Origin: Tepidibacter aestuarii
Lineage (GTDB): Bacteria > Bacillota > Clostridia > Peptostreptococcales > Peptostreptococcaceae
Assembly (NCBI RefSeq): GCF_934924865.1
Contig: NZ_OW235315.1
Location: 1,240,001 to 1,304,000 of the forward strand
Direction: 5' to 3'
DNA length: 64,000 nucleotides
The notes below the pieces were generated by a model. That model had not been told where the DNA came from. It was given only the letters and a program-made list of their open reading frames with translations, and made no database searches. Positions 1 through 9,434 of this stretch are shown here, piece after piece (the first letter of the stretch is position 1; each line of letters opens with the position of its first letter). The position numbers and the translations under genes were made by a program.

Positions 1-1
1 A

Positions 2-700
2 CTTACGAATATATCTGATCAAGTATGTCAATTGGCAATACAAGGACCTAATGCTCAAGAAATTCTACAAAAACTAACTGATACGGATTTAAAAGAAATA
101 CAGTTTTTCTACTGTAGAAGAAATGTAGATGTAGCTGGAGTTAGTTGTTTGGTTTCAAGAACGGGGTATACAGGAGAAGATGGTTTTGAAATTTACTTAG
201 ATAATGACAGAGCAGAGTATTTATGGGAGCAACTTATGGAAGTAGGAAAAGATCTAGGATTAAAACCTGTGGGACTGGGAGCTAGGGATACTTTAAGGTT
301 TGAAGTTGCATTACCTCTTTATGGGAATGAGTTATCTAAAGATATAACTCCACTAGAGGCAGGGCTTGGATTCTTTGTAAAGTTAGAGACAGATGATTTC
401 ATAGGAAAAGAGGCTTTAGTTAAACAAAAAGCAGATGGATTAAAGAGAAAAATAGTAGGTTTTGAAATGATAGATAAGGGAATACCTAGACATGGTTATG
501 AAGTATGGGCAGATGGAAAGCAAGTAGGATTTGTAACTACTGGATATGCGGCTCCTACAGTTAAGAAGAATATAGGGTTTGCCATGGTTCCTATAGAGTA
601 TTCAAAACTAGGTACAACCATTGAAATAAAGGTTAGAAAAAGAATTTTAAAGGCCGAAGTGGTAAGTAAGAGATTTTACACTAAAAACTATAAGAAATAA
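2..700 (+). CDS. gcvT: Glycine cleavage system T protein (aminomethyltransferase), 3' part
   Basis: The T protein transfers the methylene group from the aminomethyl-lipoyl arm of GcvH to tetrahydrofolate, releasing ammonia, in the cytoplasm. The gene begins upstream of the window; the frame is open from base 2. Visible landmarks are LAIQGP, SRTGYTGEDGFEIYL, GLGARDTLRFEVALPLYGNEL with the conserved arginine of the folate site, and the C-terminal barrel (IPRHGYEV, GFVTTGYAAPT, NIGFAMVP). About 230 codons remain of the usual 365 or so. It heads the gcvT-gcvH-gcvPA-gcvPB order, about 100 bp before gcvH. Family assignment is firm; the N-terminus and any upstream regulation cannot be seen. Confidence 0.96.
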   Translation, partial: LTNISDQVCQLAIQGPNAQEILQKLTDTDLKEIQFFYCRRNVDVAGVSCLVSRTGYTGEDGFEIYLDNDRAEYLWEQLMEVGKDLGLKPVGLGARDTLRFEVALPLYGNELSKDITPLEAGLGFFVKLETDDFIGKEALVKQKADGLKRKIVGFEMIDKGIPRHGYEVWADGKQVGFVTTGYAAPTVKKNIGFAMVPIEYSKLGTTIEIKVRKRILKAEVVSKRFYTKNYKK

Positions 701-800
701 GAACTTAACTAAGTTGAAAAAGTTAATACATTTACGCGAAATATATTCAGAATATTCTAAAAATAATCATGATTATAAAAATATTAAGGAGGAATTTATT

Positions 801-1187
801 ATGAAAATAGTAGAAGGAATTTATTATTCAAAGGATCATGAGTGGATTAAGGTAGAGGGAGAAGAAGTTTGTATAGGGATTACAGATTATGCTCAGCATG
901 CCCTAGGGGAGATCGTTTACGTGGAAATGCCTGAGATAGATGATGAATTGGATGCTGGAGAGGCATTTGGAGTTATTGAATCTGTTAAGGCTGCATCAGA
1001 TTCTTATATGCCAGTTTCAGGAACTGTTATAGAGGTGAATGAAGAGTTAGAAACTACACCTCAACTTTTAAATAGTAATCCTTATGAAAACTGGATATTA
1101 AAAGTAAAAATTAGTGATTTATCAGAATTAGAGAGCTTAATGAGTAATGATGGATATAAGGAGTTTTGTGAAAGTGAAAGCCATTAG
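801..1187 (+). CDS. gcvH: Glycine cleavage system H protein (lipoyl carrier)
   Basis: This 128-aa protein is the lipoylated shuttle that carries the aminomethyl group between the P and T proteins. The lipoyl site is GVIESVKAASD, with the modified lysine at residue 63; DHEWIKVEG near the N-terminus and NPYENWILKV near the end are also typical. The frame stays open upstream to a TTG at 714, but the start is set at ATG 801 because AAGGAGG lies 8 bases before it and the protein then has the normal H-protein length. LipB and LipA, which make its cofactor, are encoded about 5-6 kb downstream. Confidence 0.97.
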   Translation: MKIVEGIYYSKDHEWIKVEGEEVCIGITDYAQHALGEIVYVEMPEIDDELDAGEAFGVIESVKAASDSYMPVSGTVIEVNEELETTPQLLNSNPYENWILKVKISDLSELESLMSNDGYKEFCESESH

Positions 1188-1213
1188 AAATTAGTTTCTC
1201 CGAAAGTTAAAAA

Positions 1214-1239
1214 TTCAGATGGGTTAAACTCCATCTGAA
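1214..1239 (+). other. Intergenic hairpin between gcvH and gcvPA
   Basis: A 9-bp perfect stem, TTCAGATGG (1214-1222) with CCATCTGAA (1231-1239), and an 8-base loop. No U-run follows, so it is more likely an mRNA processing or stability hairpin, or a weak attenuator, than a full terminator. Confidence 0.55.
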
Positions 1240-1278
1240 TTAAGTTTCACTTTATATAAAGTATGAAGGAGGCAGGCT

Positions 1279-2619
1279 ATGCATAGATATATTTCCAATA
1301 CAGAAACAGATAAAAAATATATGTTAAATGAGATAAATGTAAAATCTGTAGATGATTTATTCAGTGATGTTCCAGAAGAACTTAAGTTAGATAGAGATCT
1401 TAATTTAAGAGAGGGAATGTCAGAAATAGAGATATTTAATCATATGAATAATATTGCAAGTAAAAATAAGAGTTTAAATGAGTTAACATGTTTTTTAGGG
1501 GCAGGAGCATATGACCATTACATTCCTGCAATTATAAAGCATATAGCTTCAAGATCTGAGTTTTTAACTGCTTATACACCGTATCAAGCTGAGATAAGCC
1601 AAGGAACATTGCAAGTTATATTTGAGTATCAAACTATGATTAGTAATTTGACAGGAATGGATGTATCTAATGCTTCTATGTATGATGGAGCAACGGCTTG
1701 TACAGAGGCAGCAATAATGGCTTGTTTGAATACTAGACGTAAATCTATTTTAGTATCTAAAACAGTGAATCCTGAGACTCGAAAAGTTTTAAAAACTTAT
1801 ATGCAGTATAAAAATATAGATGTGATTGAAGTGGATATGATAGATGGAGTCACAGATATGGAGCATTTAAAGTCTCTGGTGAGTAAGGAAACAGCAGGAG
1901 TTATAATACAAAGTCCAAACTTCTTTGGAATAATAGAAGATTACTCTAAAGCAGGAGAATTAATACATGAAAATAAAGGCTTATTAATAACTTATGTAGA
2001 TCCAATATCGTTAGGAATATTAAAGAGTCCGGGGGAACAAGGAGCGGATATTGTAGTAGGAGAAGCTCAATCGTTTGGAAATGAATTAAATTTTGGAGGT
2101 CCGTATTTAGGATTTATGGCAACTAAGTCAAAGCTTGCTAGAAAGATGCCAGGTAGAATAGTAGGTGAATCTGTAGATGCAGATGGAAAGAGAGCTTTTG
2201 TTTTAACTCTTCAAGCTAGAGAACAGCATATTAGAAGGTTTAAAGCTACATCTAATATATGTTCAAACCAAGGTTTAAACATGTTGATGGCAACTATTTA
2301 TTTAACTACCTTAGGGAAAGAAGGATTAAGAGAAGTTGCTGTTCAATCTGCTCAAAAAGCTAAGTATGCTTTTGATGAAATAACTAAGAGTAAAAAGTTT
2401 AAGCCTTTATTTAACAGACCTTTCTTTAAAGAGTTTGTAGTTACTAGTGATTTGGATAGTGCCAAGGTAAATGAGAACCTATTAGAAGAAGGTATTCTTG
2501 GTGGGTATGAACTAGGAAAAGATTATGAAGAATACAATAATAGCTTAATGTTTTGTGTAACAGAAAAGAGAACTAAGAGCGAAATAGACAAGCTTTCAAG
2601 TGTATTGGAGGTGCTGTAA
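1279..2619 (+). CDS. gcvPA: Glycine dehydrogenase (decarboxylating) subunit 1
   Basis: N-terminal half of the split P protein (446 aa). With GcvPB it decarboxylates glycine and passes the aminomethyl group to lipoyl-GcvH. The start [11 protein letters not shown], the [13 protein letters not shown] segment and the Gly-rich [17 protein letters not shown] segment are characteristic. It belongs to the PLP aminotransferase fold but lacks the catalytic lysine, which sits in GcvPB. AAGGAGG precedes the ATG. The stop codon overlaps the gcvPB start (TAATG), so the two halves are translationally coupled, as expected for a 1:1 complex. Confidence 0.97.
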   Translation: MHRYISNTETDKKYMLNEINVKSVDDLFSDVPEELKLDRDLNLREGMSEIEIFNHMNNIASKNKSLNELTCFLGAGAYDHYIPAIIKHIASRSEFLTAYTPYQAEISQGTLQVIFEYQTMISNLTGMDVSNASMYDGATACTEAAIMACLNTRRKSILVSKTVNPETRKVLKTYMQYKNIDVIEVDMIDGVTDMEHLKSLVSKETAGVIIQSPNFFGIIEDYSKAGELIHENKGLLITYVDPISLGILKSPGEQGADIVVGEAQSFGNELNFGGPYLGFMATKSKLARKMPGRIVGESVDADGKRAFVLTLQAREQHIRRFKATSNICSNQGLNMLMATIYLTTLGKEGLREVAVQSAQKAKYAFDEITKSKKFKPLFNRPFFKEFVVTSDLDSAKVNENLLEEGILGGYELGKDYEEYNNSLMFCVTEKRTKSEIDKLSSVLEVL

Positions 2620-4070
2620 TGAGAAACTATGATAATTTAATATTTGAAATATCTAAACCTGGAAGATGTGGATATAAGCTTCCTAAGAATGATGTACCAC
2701 ACAAAGATTTATCAAATATAATTCCATCAGAGTTTTTAAATAAAGAAGAGCTAAATCTGCCAGAAGTAAGTGAATTAGATGTAATTAGACATTTTACTAA
2801 TTTGTCTAATAAAAACTATGGTGTAGATACTGGTTTTTATCCATTGGGTTCTTGTACTATGAAGTATAATCCAAAGATAAATGAAGATGTAGCGGGGATG
2901 CAAGATTTAAGCAGAATTCATCCATACCAGCCTGAAAGTACAGTTCAAGGATCTCTTGAAGTTATATATGAACTAGGTGAAATGCTAGCTGAAATAGCAG
3001 GAATGGATATGGTAACCTTACAACCTTCAGCTGGAGCTCATGGAGAATTACTAGGTATTATGCTAATAAAGGCATACCATAATAGCAGAAATGATTTTAA
3101 GAGAACTAAAATAATAGTTCCTGATTCTGCTCACGGAACAAATCCAGCCACTGCAGCTTTAGCTGGTTATGATATAGTGGAAATTAAATCAAATAAAGAT
3201 GGTTCGGTATGTATTGATGCTCTAAAGGAAGTTTTAAGTGATGAGATAGCGGGATTGATGTTAACAAATCCAAGTACTCTTGGATTATTTGAATCAAATA
3301 TTAAAGAAATAGCAGATTTGGTTCATGATGCAGGAGGTCAATTATACTATGATGGAGCTAATATGAATGCCATCATGGGAATTACAAGACCGGGAGATAT
3401 GGGATTTGATGTAATGCACTATAACTTACACAAGACATTCTCAACTCCTCATGGAGGAGGAGGTCCAGGTAGTGGTCCTGTAGGAGTTAAGGAACATTTA
3501 GCTAAATTTTTACCTGCTCCTGTAGTAGAAAAAAGGGATGGTAAATATATATTAGATTATGATAGACCAGAATCTATAGGAAAAATAAAAGGATTCTATG
3601 GTAATTATGGAGTTATGTTAAGGGCATATACTTATATATTAGCCATGGGTAGGGAAGGAATAAAAGAAGTTAGTGAGACGGCTGTATTAAATGCAAATTA
3701 CATGATGAAGAAATTAAAAGAACACTATCATTTACCAATAGATAAAGTATGTAAGCATGAATTCGTATTAGGTGGTATAGGAGATAATCTAAAAGTACCA
3801 ACACTTGATATAGCTAAAAGATTATTAGACTATGGATATCATCCACCAACTGTATATTTCCCACTCATAGTTAATGAAGCTATTATGATTGAGCCAACCG
3901 AAACAGAAAGCTTAGAAACTATGGATGGATTTATCGAAACTATGATAAAAATTGCAAAAGAAGCTAAAGAAGATCCTGAAATGTTAAAAGGAGCACCATA
4001 TAATACACCTATAAGAAGAGTTGATGAGGCAAGAGCAGCAAGAAATTTAATTCTAAAGTGGAATAAATAA
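2619..4070 (+). CDS. gcvPB: Glycine dehydrogenase (decarboxylating) subunit 2
   Basis: Catalytic half of the P protein (483 aa). The PLP Schiff-base lysine is in [20 protein letters not shown] (Lys272). Other landmarks are [23 protein letters not shown] and [13 protein letters not shown]. It is of normal length and ends 14 bp before fhs, whose ribosome site is GGGGG. The gcvPA/gcvPB split is usual in Firmicutes and archaea, whereas proteobacteria have one fused GcvP. Confidence 0.97.
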   Translation: MRNYDNLIFEISKPGRCGYKLPKNDVPHKDLSNIIPSEFLNKEELNLPEVSELDVIRHFTNLSNKNYGVDTGFYPLGSCTMKYNPKINEDVAGMQDLSRIHPYQPESTVQGSLEVIYELGEMLAEIAGMDMVTLQPSAGAHGELLGIMLIKAYHNSRNDFKRTKIIVPDSAHGTNPATAALAGYDIVEIKSNKDGSVCIDALKEVLSDEIAGLMLTNPSTLGLFESNIKEIADLVHDAGGQLYYDGANMNAIMGITRPGDMGFDVMHYNLHKTFSTPHGGGGPGSGPVGVKEHLAKFLPAPVVEKRDGKYILDYDRPESIGKIKGFYGNYGVMLRAYTYILAMGREGIKEVSETAVLNANYMMKKLKEHYHLPIDKVCKHEFVLGGIGDNLKVPTLDIAKRLLDYGYHPPTVYFPLIVNEAIMIEPTETESLETMDGFIETMIKIAKEAKEDPEMLKGAPYNTPIRRVDEARAARNLILKWNK

Positions 4071-4084
4071 AGGGGGATACATAT

Positions 4085-5755
4085 ATGAAGACTGATGTTC
4101 AAATAGCTCAAGAGGCAAAGATGTTACCTATATTGGAAGTTGCTAAAACATTGGGAATAACGGAAGATGATATAGAGCTATATGGTAAGTATAAAGGAAA
4201 ATTGTCATTAGACATATGCAAAAAACTAGAAGAAAAAGAAGATGGAAAATTGATATTAGTTACAGCAATAAATCCGACAGCAGCAGGAGAAGGAAAGACT
4301 ACCATTAATGTAGGTCTTAGTATGGGGCTGAATAAGATTGGCAAAAAGGCAATAACTACTTTAAGAGAACCTTCACTAGGACCATGCTTTGGTGTTAAGG
4401 GTGGAGCAGCAGGAGGAGGTTATGCACAAGTAGTTCCTATGGATGATATAAATCTTCATTTTACTGGAGATATACATGCAATAACTACAGCTAATAATCT
4501 TATGGCAGCTCTTATTGATAATCATATGCACCAAGGAAATAAATTAAATATAGATCCAAAGAGAATCACTTGGAGAAGAGCAGTAGATATGAATGATAGA
4601 GTTCTTAGAGAGATTACAGTAGCTCTTGGAGCAAAAGGAAATGGAGTTACTAGAGTAGATGGATTTGATATATCTGTTGCTTCTGAAATAATGGCTATAT
4701 TGTGTCTTGCTAATGGAATGGATGATTTAAAAGATAGATTATCTAAGATGATTATAGGATATACGTACTCTGATGAACCTGTTACGGCAGGACAATTAGA
4801 TGCTACAGGAGCATTGGCACTGCTTCTTAGAGATGCTATAAAGCCTAATTTAGTTCAAACATTAGAAAATACTCCAGCTATAATTCATGGAGGACCTTTT
4901 GCTAATATTGCACATGGGTGCAACTCTGTTATGGCAACTAAAACAGCCCTTAAGTTAGCTGATTATGTAGTAACTGAAGCTGGTTTTGGAGCAGATTTAG
5001 GGGCTGAAAAATTCTTCAATATTAAATGTAGATATGCAGGATTAAAACCAAGTGCAGTGGTGATAGTTGCTACAGTAAGAGCATTGAAGAATCATGGAGG
5101 AGTAGCTAAGGCAGATCTTTCAAATGTAAACATGAAGGCTTTAGCTGATGGATTTGGAAATTTAGAAAAACAAATAGAGAATGTAAAGAAATTTAAAGTA
5201 GCAGCTGTTGTAGCTTTAAATGAATTCCCTACAGATACTAAAGAAGAGTTGGAATTTGTTGAGCAAAGATGTAAAGAACTTGGGGTAAATGTAGTACTAT
5301 CTCAGGTATGGGCAAAAGGTGGAGACGGTGGAGCACAAATGGCTAAAAAGGTTGTGGAGTTAGTAGAGAAGGAAGAATCTAACTTTAAACCACTATACAG
5401 CCTAGATTTATCTATAAAAGAAAAAATAGAAAATATAGCTAAAGAAATATATGGTGCAGATGGAGTAGATTTTACTTCTAAAGCTTCTAAAGAAATAGAA
5501 AAATATGAAAGAATAGGACTTTCAAAATTACCTATATGCATGGCTAAAACTCAATACTCTTTATCTGATGATCCCAAGTTATTAGGTAGACCAAAAGGGT
5601 TTAGAATAACAGTAAGTTCTATAAGAGCTTCTGTGGGAGCAGGATTCTTAGTAGCGCTAACAGGAAATGTGATGACTATGCCAGGTCTTCCTAAAGTGCC
5701 AGCTGCTAATAAAATGGATATTTTGGAAGATGGAGAAATAGTAGGATTATTCTAA
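4085..5755 (+). CDS. fhs: Formate-tetrahydrofolate ligase
   Basis: This 556-aa enzyme makes 10-formyl-tetrahydrofolate from formate, ATP and THF; in anaerobes the reaction can also run in reverse to yield ATP. The nucleotide loop [11 protein letters not shown] lies near residues 63-73, followed by [22 protein letters not shown] cut here at its core [14 protein letters not shown]. The C-terminal [21 protein letters not shown] segment is conserved in the family. Position directly behind gcvPB suggests it handles one-carbon units released by glycine cleavage. The next ORF starts 19 bp downstream with no terminator between. Confidence 0.97.
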   Translation: MKTDVQIAQEAKMLPILEVAKTLGITEDDIELYGKYKGKLSLDICKKLEEKEDGKLILVTAINPTAAGEGKTTINVGLSMGLNKIGKKAITTLREPSLGPCFGVKGGAAGGGYAQVVPMDDINLHFTGDIHAITTANNLMAALIDNHMHQGNKLNIDPKRITWRRAVDMNDRVLREITVALGAKGNGVTRVDGFDISVASEIMAILCLANGMDDLKDRLSKMIIGYTYSDEPVTAGQLDATGALALLLRDAIKPNLVQTLENTPAIIHGGPFANIAHGCNSVMATKTALKLADYVVTEAGFGADLGAEKFFNIKCRYAGLKPSAVVIVATVRALKNHGGVAKADLSNVNMKALADGFGNLEKQIENVKKFKVAAVVALNEFPTDTKEELEFVEQRCKELGVNVVLSQVWAKGGDGGAQMAKKVVELVEKEESNFKPLYSLDLSIKEKIENIAKEIYGADGVDFTSKASKEIEKYERIGLSKLPICMAKTQYSLSDDPKLLGRPKGFRITVSSIRASVGAGFLVALTGNVMTMPGLPKVPAANKMDILEDGEIVGLF

Positions 5756-5774
5756 AAATATGGGGGGATTGAAT

Positions 5775-6074
5775 ATGTTATTTGCACATGATGGGAATGT
5801 AAAAGAGGCACTAAATAATAGTTTGTTAAGTTCTATAAAAGATAGAAAGGCTTCACTTTGTGAAACTTGAGATGAGGCAAAAGTAATGGCACTTCCGTGG
5901 GGAGTAAAAGAAATGGTAGAACCCGAGCATGGAAAAACTGTTGAAGAATATATGGAATCAGTTCAGGGAGTTAAAATTGAATTTTCTACTGGAAAAGTAG
6001 CTCACATATTAAAAGCTGGATTAAAGGAGAGAAAAGGCAAATATATACTTATTTACAGATATGAGTTAGTGTAA
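5775..6074 (+). CDS. Candidate selenoprotein: 99-residue ORF read through an in-frame UGA (CxxU motif)
   Basis: From ATG 5775 (preceded by GGGGGGATTGAAT) one frame runs 100 codons to TAA at 6074, interrupted only by TGA at 5868-5870 (codon 32). The UGA sits in SLCET-UGA-DEAK, that is Cys29-x-x-UGA32, the spacing of redox selenoproteins. A hairpin follows: ACTTCC (5891-5896) pairs with GGGAGT (5900-5905) around loop GTG, 26 nt after the UGA. The second half begins MALPWGVKEMVEPEH and keeps a normal protein composition, with only a weak ribosome site of its own. I do not recognise the family. It lies between fhs and lipB in the same operon. The alternative is a nonsense mutation in a CxxC gene, since TGA is one base from TGT/TGC. 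A role in redox chemistry of lipoyl-GcvH is inference only. Confidence 0.62.
5891..5905 (+). promoter_or_regulatory. Putative bacterial SECIS hairpin
   Basis: Six base pairs (one G-U) enclose a 3-nt loop GTG. The first loop base is G followed by U, and 26 nt separate the UGA from the loop. These values fall within my recollection of published bacterial SECIS rules: loop of 3-14 nt with an early G, and 16-37 nt from UGA to loop. The stem is short, and such stems arise by chance, so it supports rather than proves recoding of the UGA at 5868. Confidence 0.5.
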
Positions 6075-6106
6075 GGAAAAGGTTGATTGAAGGAGCTGAT
6101 TGAATA

Positions 6107-6757
6107 ATGAACATACTAAAATTAGGTAAATGCGAATATGAAGAAGCTCTAAATATACAATTTGATTTGCTTAAAAAAAGACAAAATGATGAGATTGAAG
6201 ATACCTTGATTATAGTTGAACATATGCCTGTTATAACTATGGGAAGAAGGGCTGATAAATCTAACGTATTAGTTTCTGAGGAAGTATTAAATAAAAATGG
6301 AGTAAAGCTATTTGAAAGTAACCGTGGTGGAGATGTGACTTATCATGGATTTGGTCAAATAGTTGGGTATCCTATATTTAAATTAAAAGATTCACAGATG
6401 AGTATAAGAGAATTTGTAATGAATATGGAAGAAGCTTTTATTGAGTTGTTAAAGGAAGAGTATGGAATACATGCTCATAGAGATGTTGAAAATACTGGAG
6501 TGTGGATAGGATCTAATAAAATAGTTGCCATAGGATTAGCTGTTAAAAGAGGGGTTACTATGCATGGATTTGCGTTTAATGTAAATACAAATCTAGATCA
6601 TTTTAATCTTATAGTTCCGTGCGGTATACAAGATAAGGGTGTAACTTCCGTAAAAAGCATTACTGGAAAAGAAGAGGATTTAAAAGAAATAAATGATAAA
6701 GTAATAAAATATTTTGAAGAAGTTTTCAATAAAAGGATTAAAAATAAAAACGCTTAA
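6107..6757 (+). CDS. lipB: Octanoyl-[acyl carrier protein]:protein N-octanoyltransferase
   Basis: LipB (216 aa) moves octanoate from acyl carrier protein to the lysine of GcvH, the first step of de novo lipoate assembly. Signature pieces are RGGDVTYHGFGQIVGYPI near residue 65, the lysine in NKIVAIGLAVKRGVTMHGFA, and the catalytic cysteine in NLIVPCGIQDKGVTS. AAGGAG lies 11 bases before the ATG. It is followed by a Cys-rich small ORF and lipA, so both lipoate-synthesis steps are in the same operon as their GcvH substrate. Confidence 0.95.
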   Translation: MNILKLGKCEYEEALNIQFDLLKKRQNDEIEDTLIIVEHMPVITMGRRADKSNVLVSEEVLNKNGVKLFESNRGGDVTYHGFGQIVGYPIFKLKDSQMSIREFVMNMEEAFIELLKEEYGIHAHRDVENTGVWIGSNKIVAIGLAVKRGVTMHGFAFNVNTNLDHFNLIVPCGIQDKGVTSVKSITGKEEDLKEINDKVIKYFEEVFNKRIKNKNA

Positions 6758-6827
6758 AATCTAATCTAGAAAAATGTTTTGAATTTCTGTAAATAGCTCA
6801 TTATTAATGACAACGAGGAGGTTGATT

Positions 6828-6983
6828 ATGATTTATAATGATAAGATTATGATTTGTGAAAAACATAAACTAAAGGATATTGAAAGTATTTTAAATTGGA
6901 TGGGTAGCGATTATATCTTTTATTATTCATGTGAAAATTGTAAAAACTGCGAAAAATGTAATGAAATAATAAAAGCTAGTTAG
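6828..6983 (+). CDS. Small cysteine-rich protein (51 aa) between lipB and lipA
   Basis: A short gene with a strong ribosome site (GAGGAGG, 7 bases before ATG 6828). The C-terminal part is SCENCKNCEKCNEI: four cysteines at residues 35, 38, 41 and 44 in CxxCxxCxxC spacing, plus Cys10 near the N-terminus. There is no signal peptide or membrane segment. The regular spacing suits an Fe-S cluster or zinc, but I do not recognise a family. It is 70 bp after lipB and 37 bp before lipA. LipA consumes an Fe-S cluster as sulfur donor, so an accessory role is thinkable, but that is inference. Confidence 0.72.
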   Translation: MIYNDKIMICEKHKLKDIESILNWMGSDYIFYYSCENCKNCEKCNEIIKAS

Positions 6984-7020
6984 AAATTTAGTTAGGTAAG
7001 ATAAAAAAGGGGGTCTGGTT

Positions 7021-7878
7021 ATGACGGTTAAAAGAAAGCCAGAATGGCTTAGGATTGACTTGAAAACAGGAAGAAGCTTAGATTATGTAAATAATATCTT
7101 AAAGGAGTTTTCTTTAAATACTGTCTGCCAGGAAGCTAAGTGTCCTAATAGAATGGAGTGCTTTAGTAAAAAAACAGCTACCTTTATGATACTAGGAAGC
7201 GAATGCTCTAGGGGATGTAAATTTTGTAATGTATCACATGGTGAATTAGAGAAGGTAGATGAAAATGAACCAGAGAATGTGGCAAAGGCTACTGTAGAAC
7301 TAGGACTAAAGCATGTGGTAATAACCTCTGTAACTAGAGATGATCTACCAGATGGTGGAGCAGAACATTTTAGTAAGGTAATTAACAAAATAAGGGAAAA
7401 AGATTCTAATATAATAATAGAAGTTTTAATACCTGATTTACAAGGAAATGAGATAGCATTAAAAAAAATAATAGATGCTAAACCTCACGTTATAAATCAT
7501 AATATGGAGACCGTTTCTCGTTTATATGAAAATGTACGACCACAAGCTATATATGAAAGGTCTCTAAAAGTATTGGAGAATGTGAAAAAGATAGACCCTA
7601 GTATATATACAAAATCAGGTATTATGGTAGGTTTAGGCGAAAGAGAAGATGAGGTATTAGATCTTCTTAAAGATTTAAGGGAGGTAGGCTGTGATTACTT
7701 GACAATAGGTCAATACCTAGCTCCAAGTAAAGAACATTACCCTATCGAAGAATATGTTCACCCAGATACATTTAAGAAATATAAAGAAGAAGGGCTTAGT
7801 ATGGGATTCTCGTTTGTAGCTTCAGATCCATTAGTAAGAAGTTCATATAATGCAGCAGAGATGTTATCCCATGCTTAA
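7021..7878 (+). CDS. lipA: Lipoyl synthase (radical SAM)
   Basis: LipA (285 aa) inserts two sulfur atoms into octanoyl-GcvH. The auxiliary cluster motif CxxxxCxxxxxC is Cys36, Cys41 and Cys47 ([12 protein letters not shown]), and the radical-SAM CxxxCxxC is Cys62, Cys66 and Cys69 (CSRGCKFC). The C-terminal RSSYNA contains the serine that ligates the auxiliary cluster. A GGGGG ribosome site precedes the ATG. It is the last gene of the gcv-fhs-lip transcript, which ends at the hairpin at 7885-7930. Confidence 0.97.
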   Translation: MTVKRKPEWLRIDLKTGRSLDYVNNILKEFSLNTVCQEAKCPNRMECFSKKTATFMILGSECSRGCKFCNVSHGELEKVDENEPENVAKATVELGLKHVVITSVTRDDLPDGGAEHFSKVINKIREKDSNIIIEVLIPDLQGNEIALKKIIDAKPHVINHNMETVSRLYENVRPQAIYERSLKVLENVKKIDPSIYTKSGIMVGLGEREDEVLDLLKDLREVGCDYLTIGQYLAPSKEHYPIEEYVHPDTFKKYKEEGLSMGFSFVASDPLVRSSYNAAEMLSHA

Positions 7879-7884
7879 TTAAAG

Positions 7885-7930
7885 TAGCTACCTAGATTTT
7901 GTAAATATGAAATCTAGGTAGCTATTTGTT
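7885..7930 (+). terminator. Terminator after lipA
   Basis: A perfect 15-bp stem, TAGCTACCTAGATTT (7885-7899) with its complement at 7910-7924, followed by TTTGTT. The right arm is identical to that of the terminator at 59658-59710. Confidence 0.85.
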
Positions 7931-8028
7931 GTAAATGGATGAAATATAATGTAAAATAAGTATTTTATGATGAAAGTCTATTTCAAAGAGGATAATTATA
8001 GAAAAAGTGAAATAAAGAGGTGAATTCA

Positions 8029-8868
8029 ATGAGTTTAAAAATAACGACGCTTATTGAAAATAATTTAGGAGATAATCCTTTGTTATGTAATGAGCATGGA
8101 CTATCTATGTATATTGAGGTTGATGGAGTACGTATTTTATTTGATACAGGACAAAGTGGGGATTTTATTAAAAATGTAGAAAAATTGAATATAAATTTAA
8201 ATAAATTGGATTACGTTATTTTAAGTCATGGCCATTATGATCATAGTGGAGGATTTAAAAAACTTTTAGAAAAAGTAAAGTCATCATTTAAGCTAATAGT
8301 AGGAAATAGTTTTTTTGATAAAAAATATAAATTAATACATGGAGGAGAATATAAATTTAACGGAAATTCATTTGATAAAGCATACGTAAAGTCCCATGGA
8401 ACTCATATAGAGAATGTATCATCAGATGTATTTAATATAAATGATGATATAATAGTGTTTTCGAATTTTTTAAGAAGTAATAATTTCGAGAATTTAAATC
8501 CAAATTTTTATATTAAACATAATGATATGTATGAACTAGATGATTTTTCAGATGAAATTGTATTAGCAATAAAAACAAATAGGGGGTTATTTGTTGTTTT
8601 AGGATGCGCTCATATAGGTGTAGTGAATATTTTGGAAACAATAAGTAAGAGAATAAATATGAATATTTATGGAATTGTTGGGGGAACTCATTTAGTTGAT
8701 GCAGATGAGATTAGATTAAATAAGACAATTGCATATTTTAAGGAAAAGAATATTCAATTAATAGGTGTGTCTCATTGTACAGGAGAAAATGCAGAAAAAA
8801 AGCTTAAGGAAATATTTAATAATAGCTTTTTTAACAACAATACAGGTAATTCATTTGAAGTTATATGA
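8029..8868 (+). CDS. Metallo-beta-lactamase-fold hydrolase (COG1237-like)
   Basis: A 279-aa cytosolic MBL-fold protein with the metal motif SHGHYDHSGG (about residues 66-75), further ligands in GCAHIGVVN and GGTHL, and SHCTG near the end. The layout resembles proteins annotated as beta-ribofuranosylaminobenzene 5'-phosphate synthase-like, a name that says little about the reaction in bacteria. ATG 8029 is preferred over GTG 8020 because AAAGAGG lies 7 bases before it. It is a single-gene unit after the lipA terminator and before the adenosine deaminase remnant. Substrate unknown. Confidence 0.85.
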   Translation: MSLKITTLIENNLGDNPLLCNEHGLSMYIEVDGVRILFDTGQSGDFIKNVEKLNINLNKLDYVILSHGHYDHSGGFKKLLEKVKSSFKLIVGNSFFDKKYKLIHGGEYKFNGNSFDKAYVKSHGTHIENVSSDVFNINDDIIVFSNFLRSNNFENLNPNFYIKHNDMYELDDFSDEIVLAIKTNRGLFVVLGCAHIGVVNILETISKRINMNIYGIVGGTHLVDADEIRLNKTIAYFKEKNIQLIGVSHCTGENAEKKLKEIFNNSFFNNNTGNSFEVI

Positions 8869-8956
8869 TAGTTTGTCAAATTAAGTTCATTATAAATTTT
8901 ATGGTTTTTATTTTCTTAATAATTACTGATAAATTTAATATAAGTTTTAGGATAAA

Positions 8957-9367
8957 ATGGACTTAATAAAATTACCTAAAATTGAGCTGCAGTGTCATTT
9001 AGATGGAAGTGTTAGAGCTGAAATAATTGGTCATGGAGTTTATATAAAAGATTGTGAAGATGCATATAGTATTGTAAAGAATAAAAAAGTTATACTTGAG
9101 ATTTGTCCGACAAGTAATGTTCAAACTAAAGCAGTTGATTCATTTGCAAATCATCCGATTTATGGTTTTCATAAAGATGGAATCAAAGTAACGATTAATA
9201 GTGATAATAGAGCTGTATCAGATACAACTTTAAGTAATGAATATAGTATAGTTTTAAATGAATTAGATATAACTTATTATGAATATAAACAGCTTTATTA
9301 TAACAGTGTTGATGCATCTTTTGCTGACTCACAAACAAAGACAACTTTGAGAAAATACATCAAGTAA
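8957..9367 (+). pseudogene. Adenosine deaminase remnant with large internal deletion
   Basis: The frame reads PKIELQCHLDGSVRAE, which is the ADA N-terminus, then jumps directly to IIGHGVYIKDCEDAYSIV, ICPTSNVQTKAV and VTINSDNRAVSDTTLSNEY, which is the ADA C-terminal third. Roughly 200 central residues are missing, including the second half of the metal and catalytic site. The first histidine of the HxH metal motif is also changed (QCH instead of HCH). Only 136 codons remain of about 340, and the ribosome site is weak. The deletion kept the frame. I infer a non-functional, decaying gene. Confidence 0.85.
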
Positions 9368-9385
9368 TCTTATAGATAAATAAAA

Positions 9386-9411
9386 AAAGGGTAAAAAACC
9401 CTTTCTTTTAT
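9386..9411. terminator. Bidirectional terminator between the ADA remnant and the UPF0210 gene
   Basis: Stem AAAGGGT (9386-9392) with ACCCTTT (9398-9404), flanked by an A-run on the left and a T-rich tract on the right, so it can stop transcription from both convergent sides. Confidence 0.75.
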
Positions 9412-9434
9412 TTTATAGAATATTGGATCATCTA

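Noticed and set aside
714..800. N-terminal extension of GcvH from TTG 714
   Set aside because: The extension is low-complexity, absent from H proteins, and AAGGAGG points to ATG 801.
5886..6074. A separate 62-aa gene starting at the ATG after the UGA
   Set aside because: Its ribosome site is weak, the frame continues upstream into a 31-codon ORF with a strong site, and the split falls exactly at one UGA. A single recoded gene, or one nonsense-mutated gene, explains this better.
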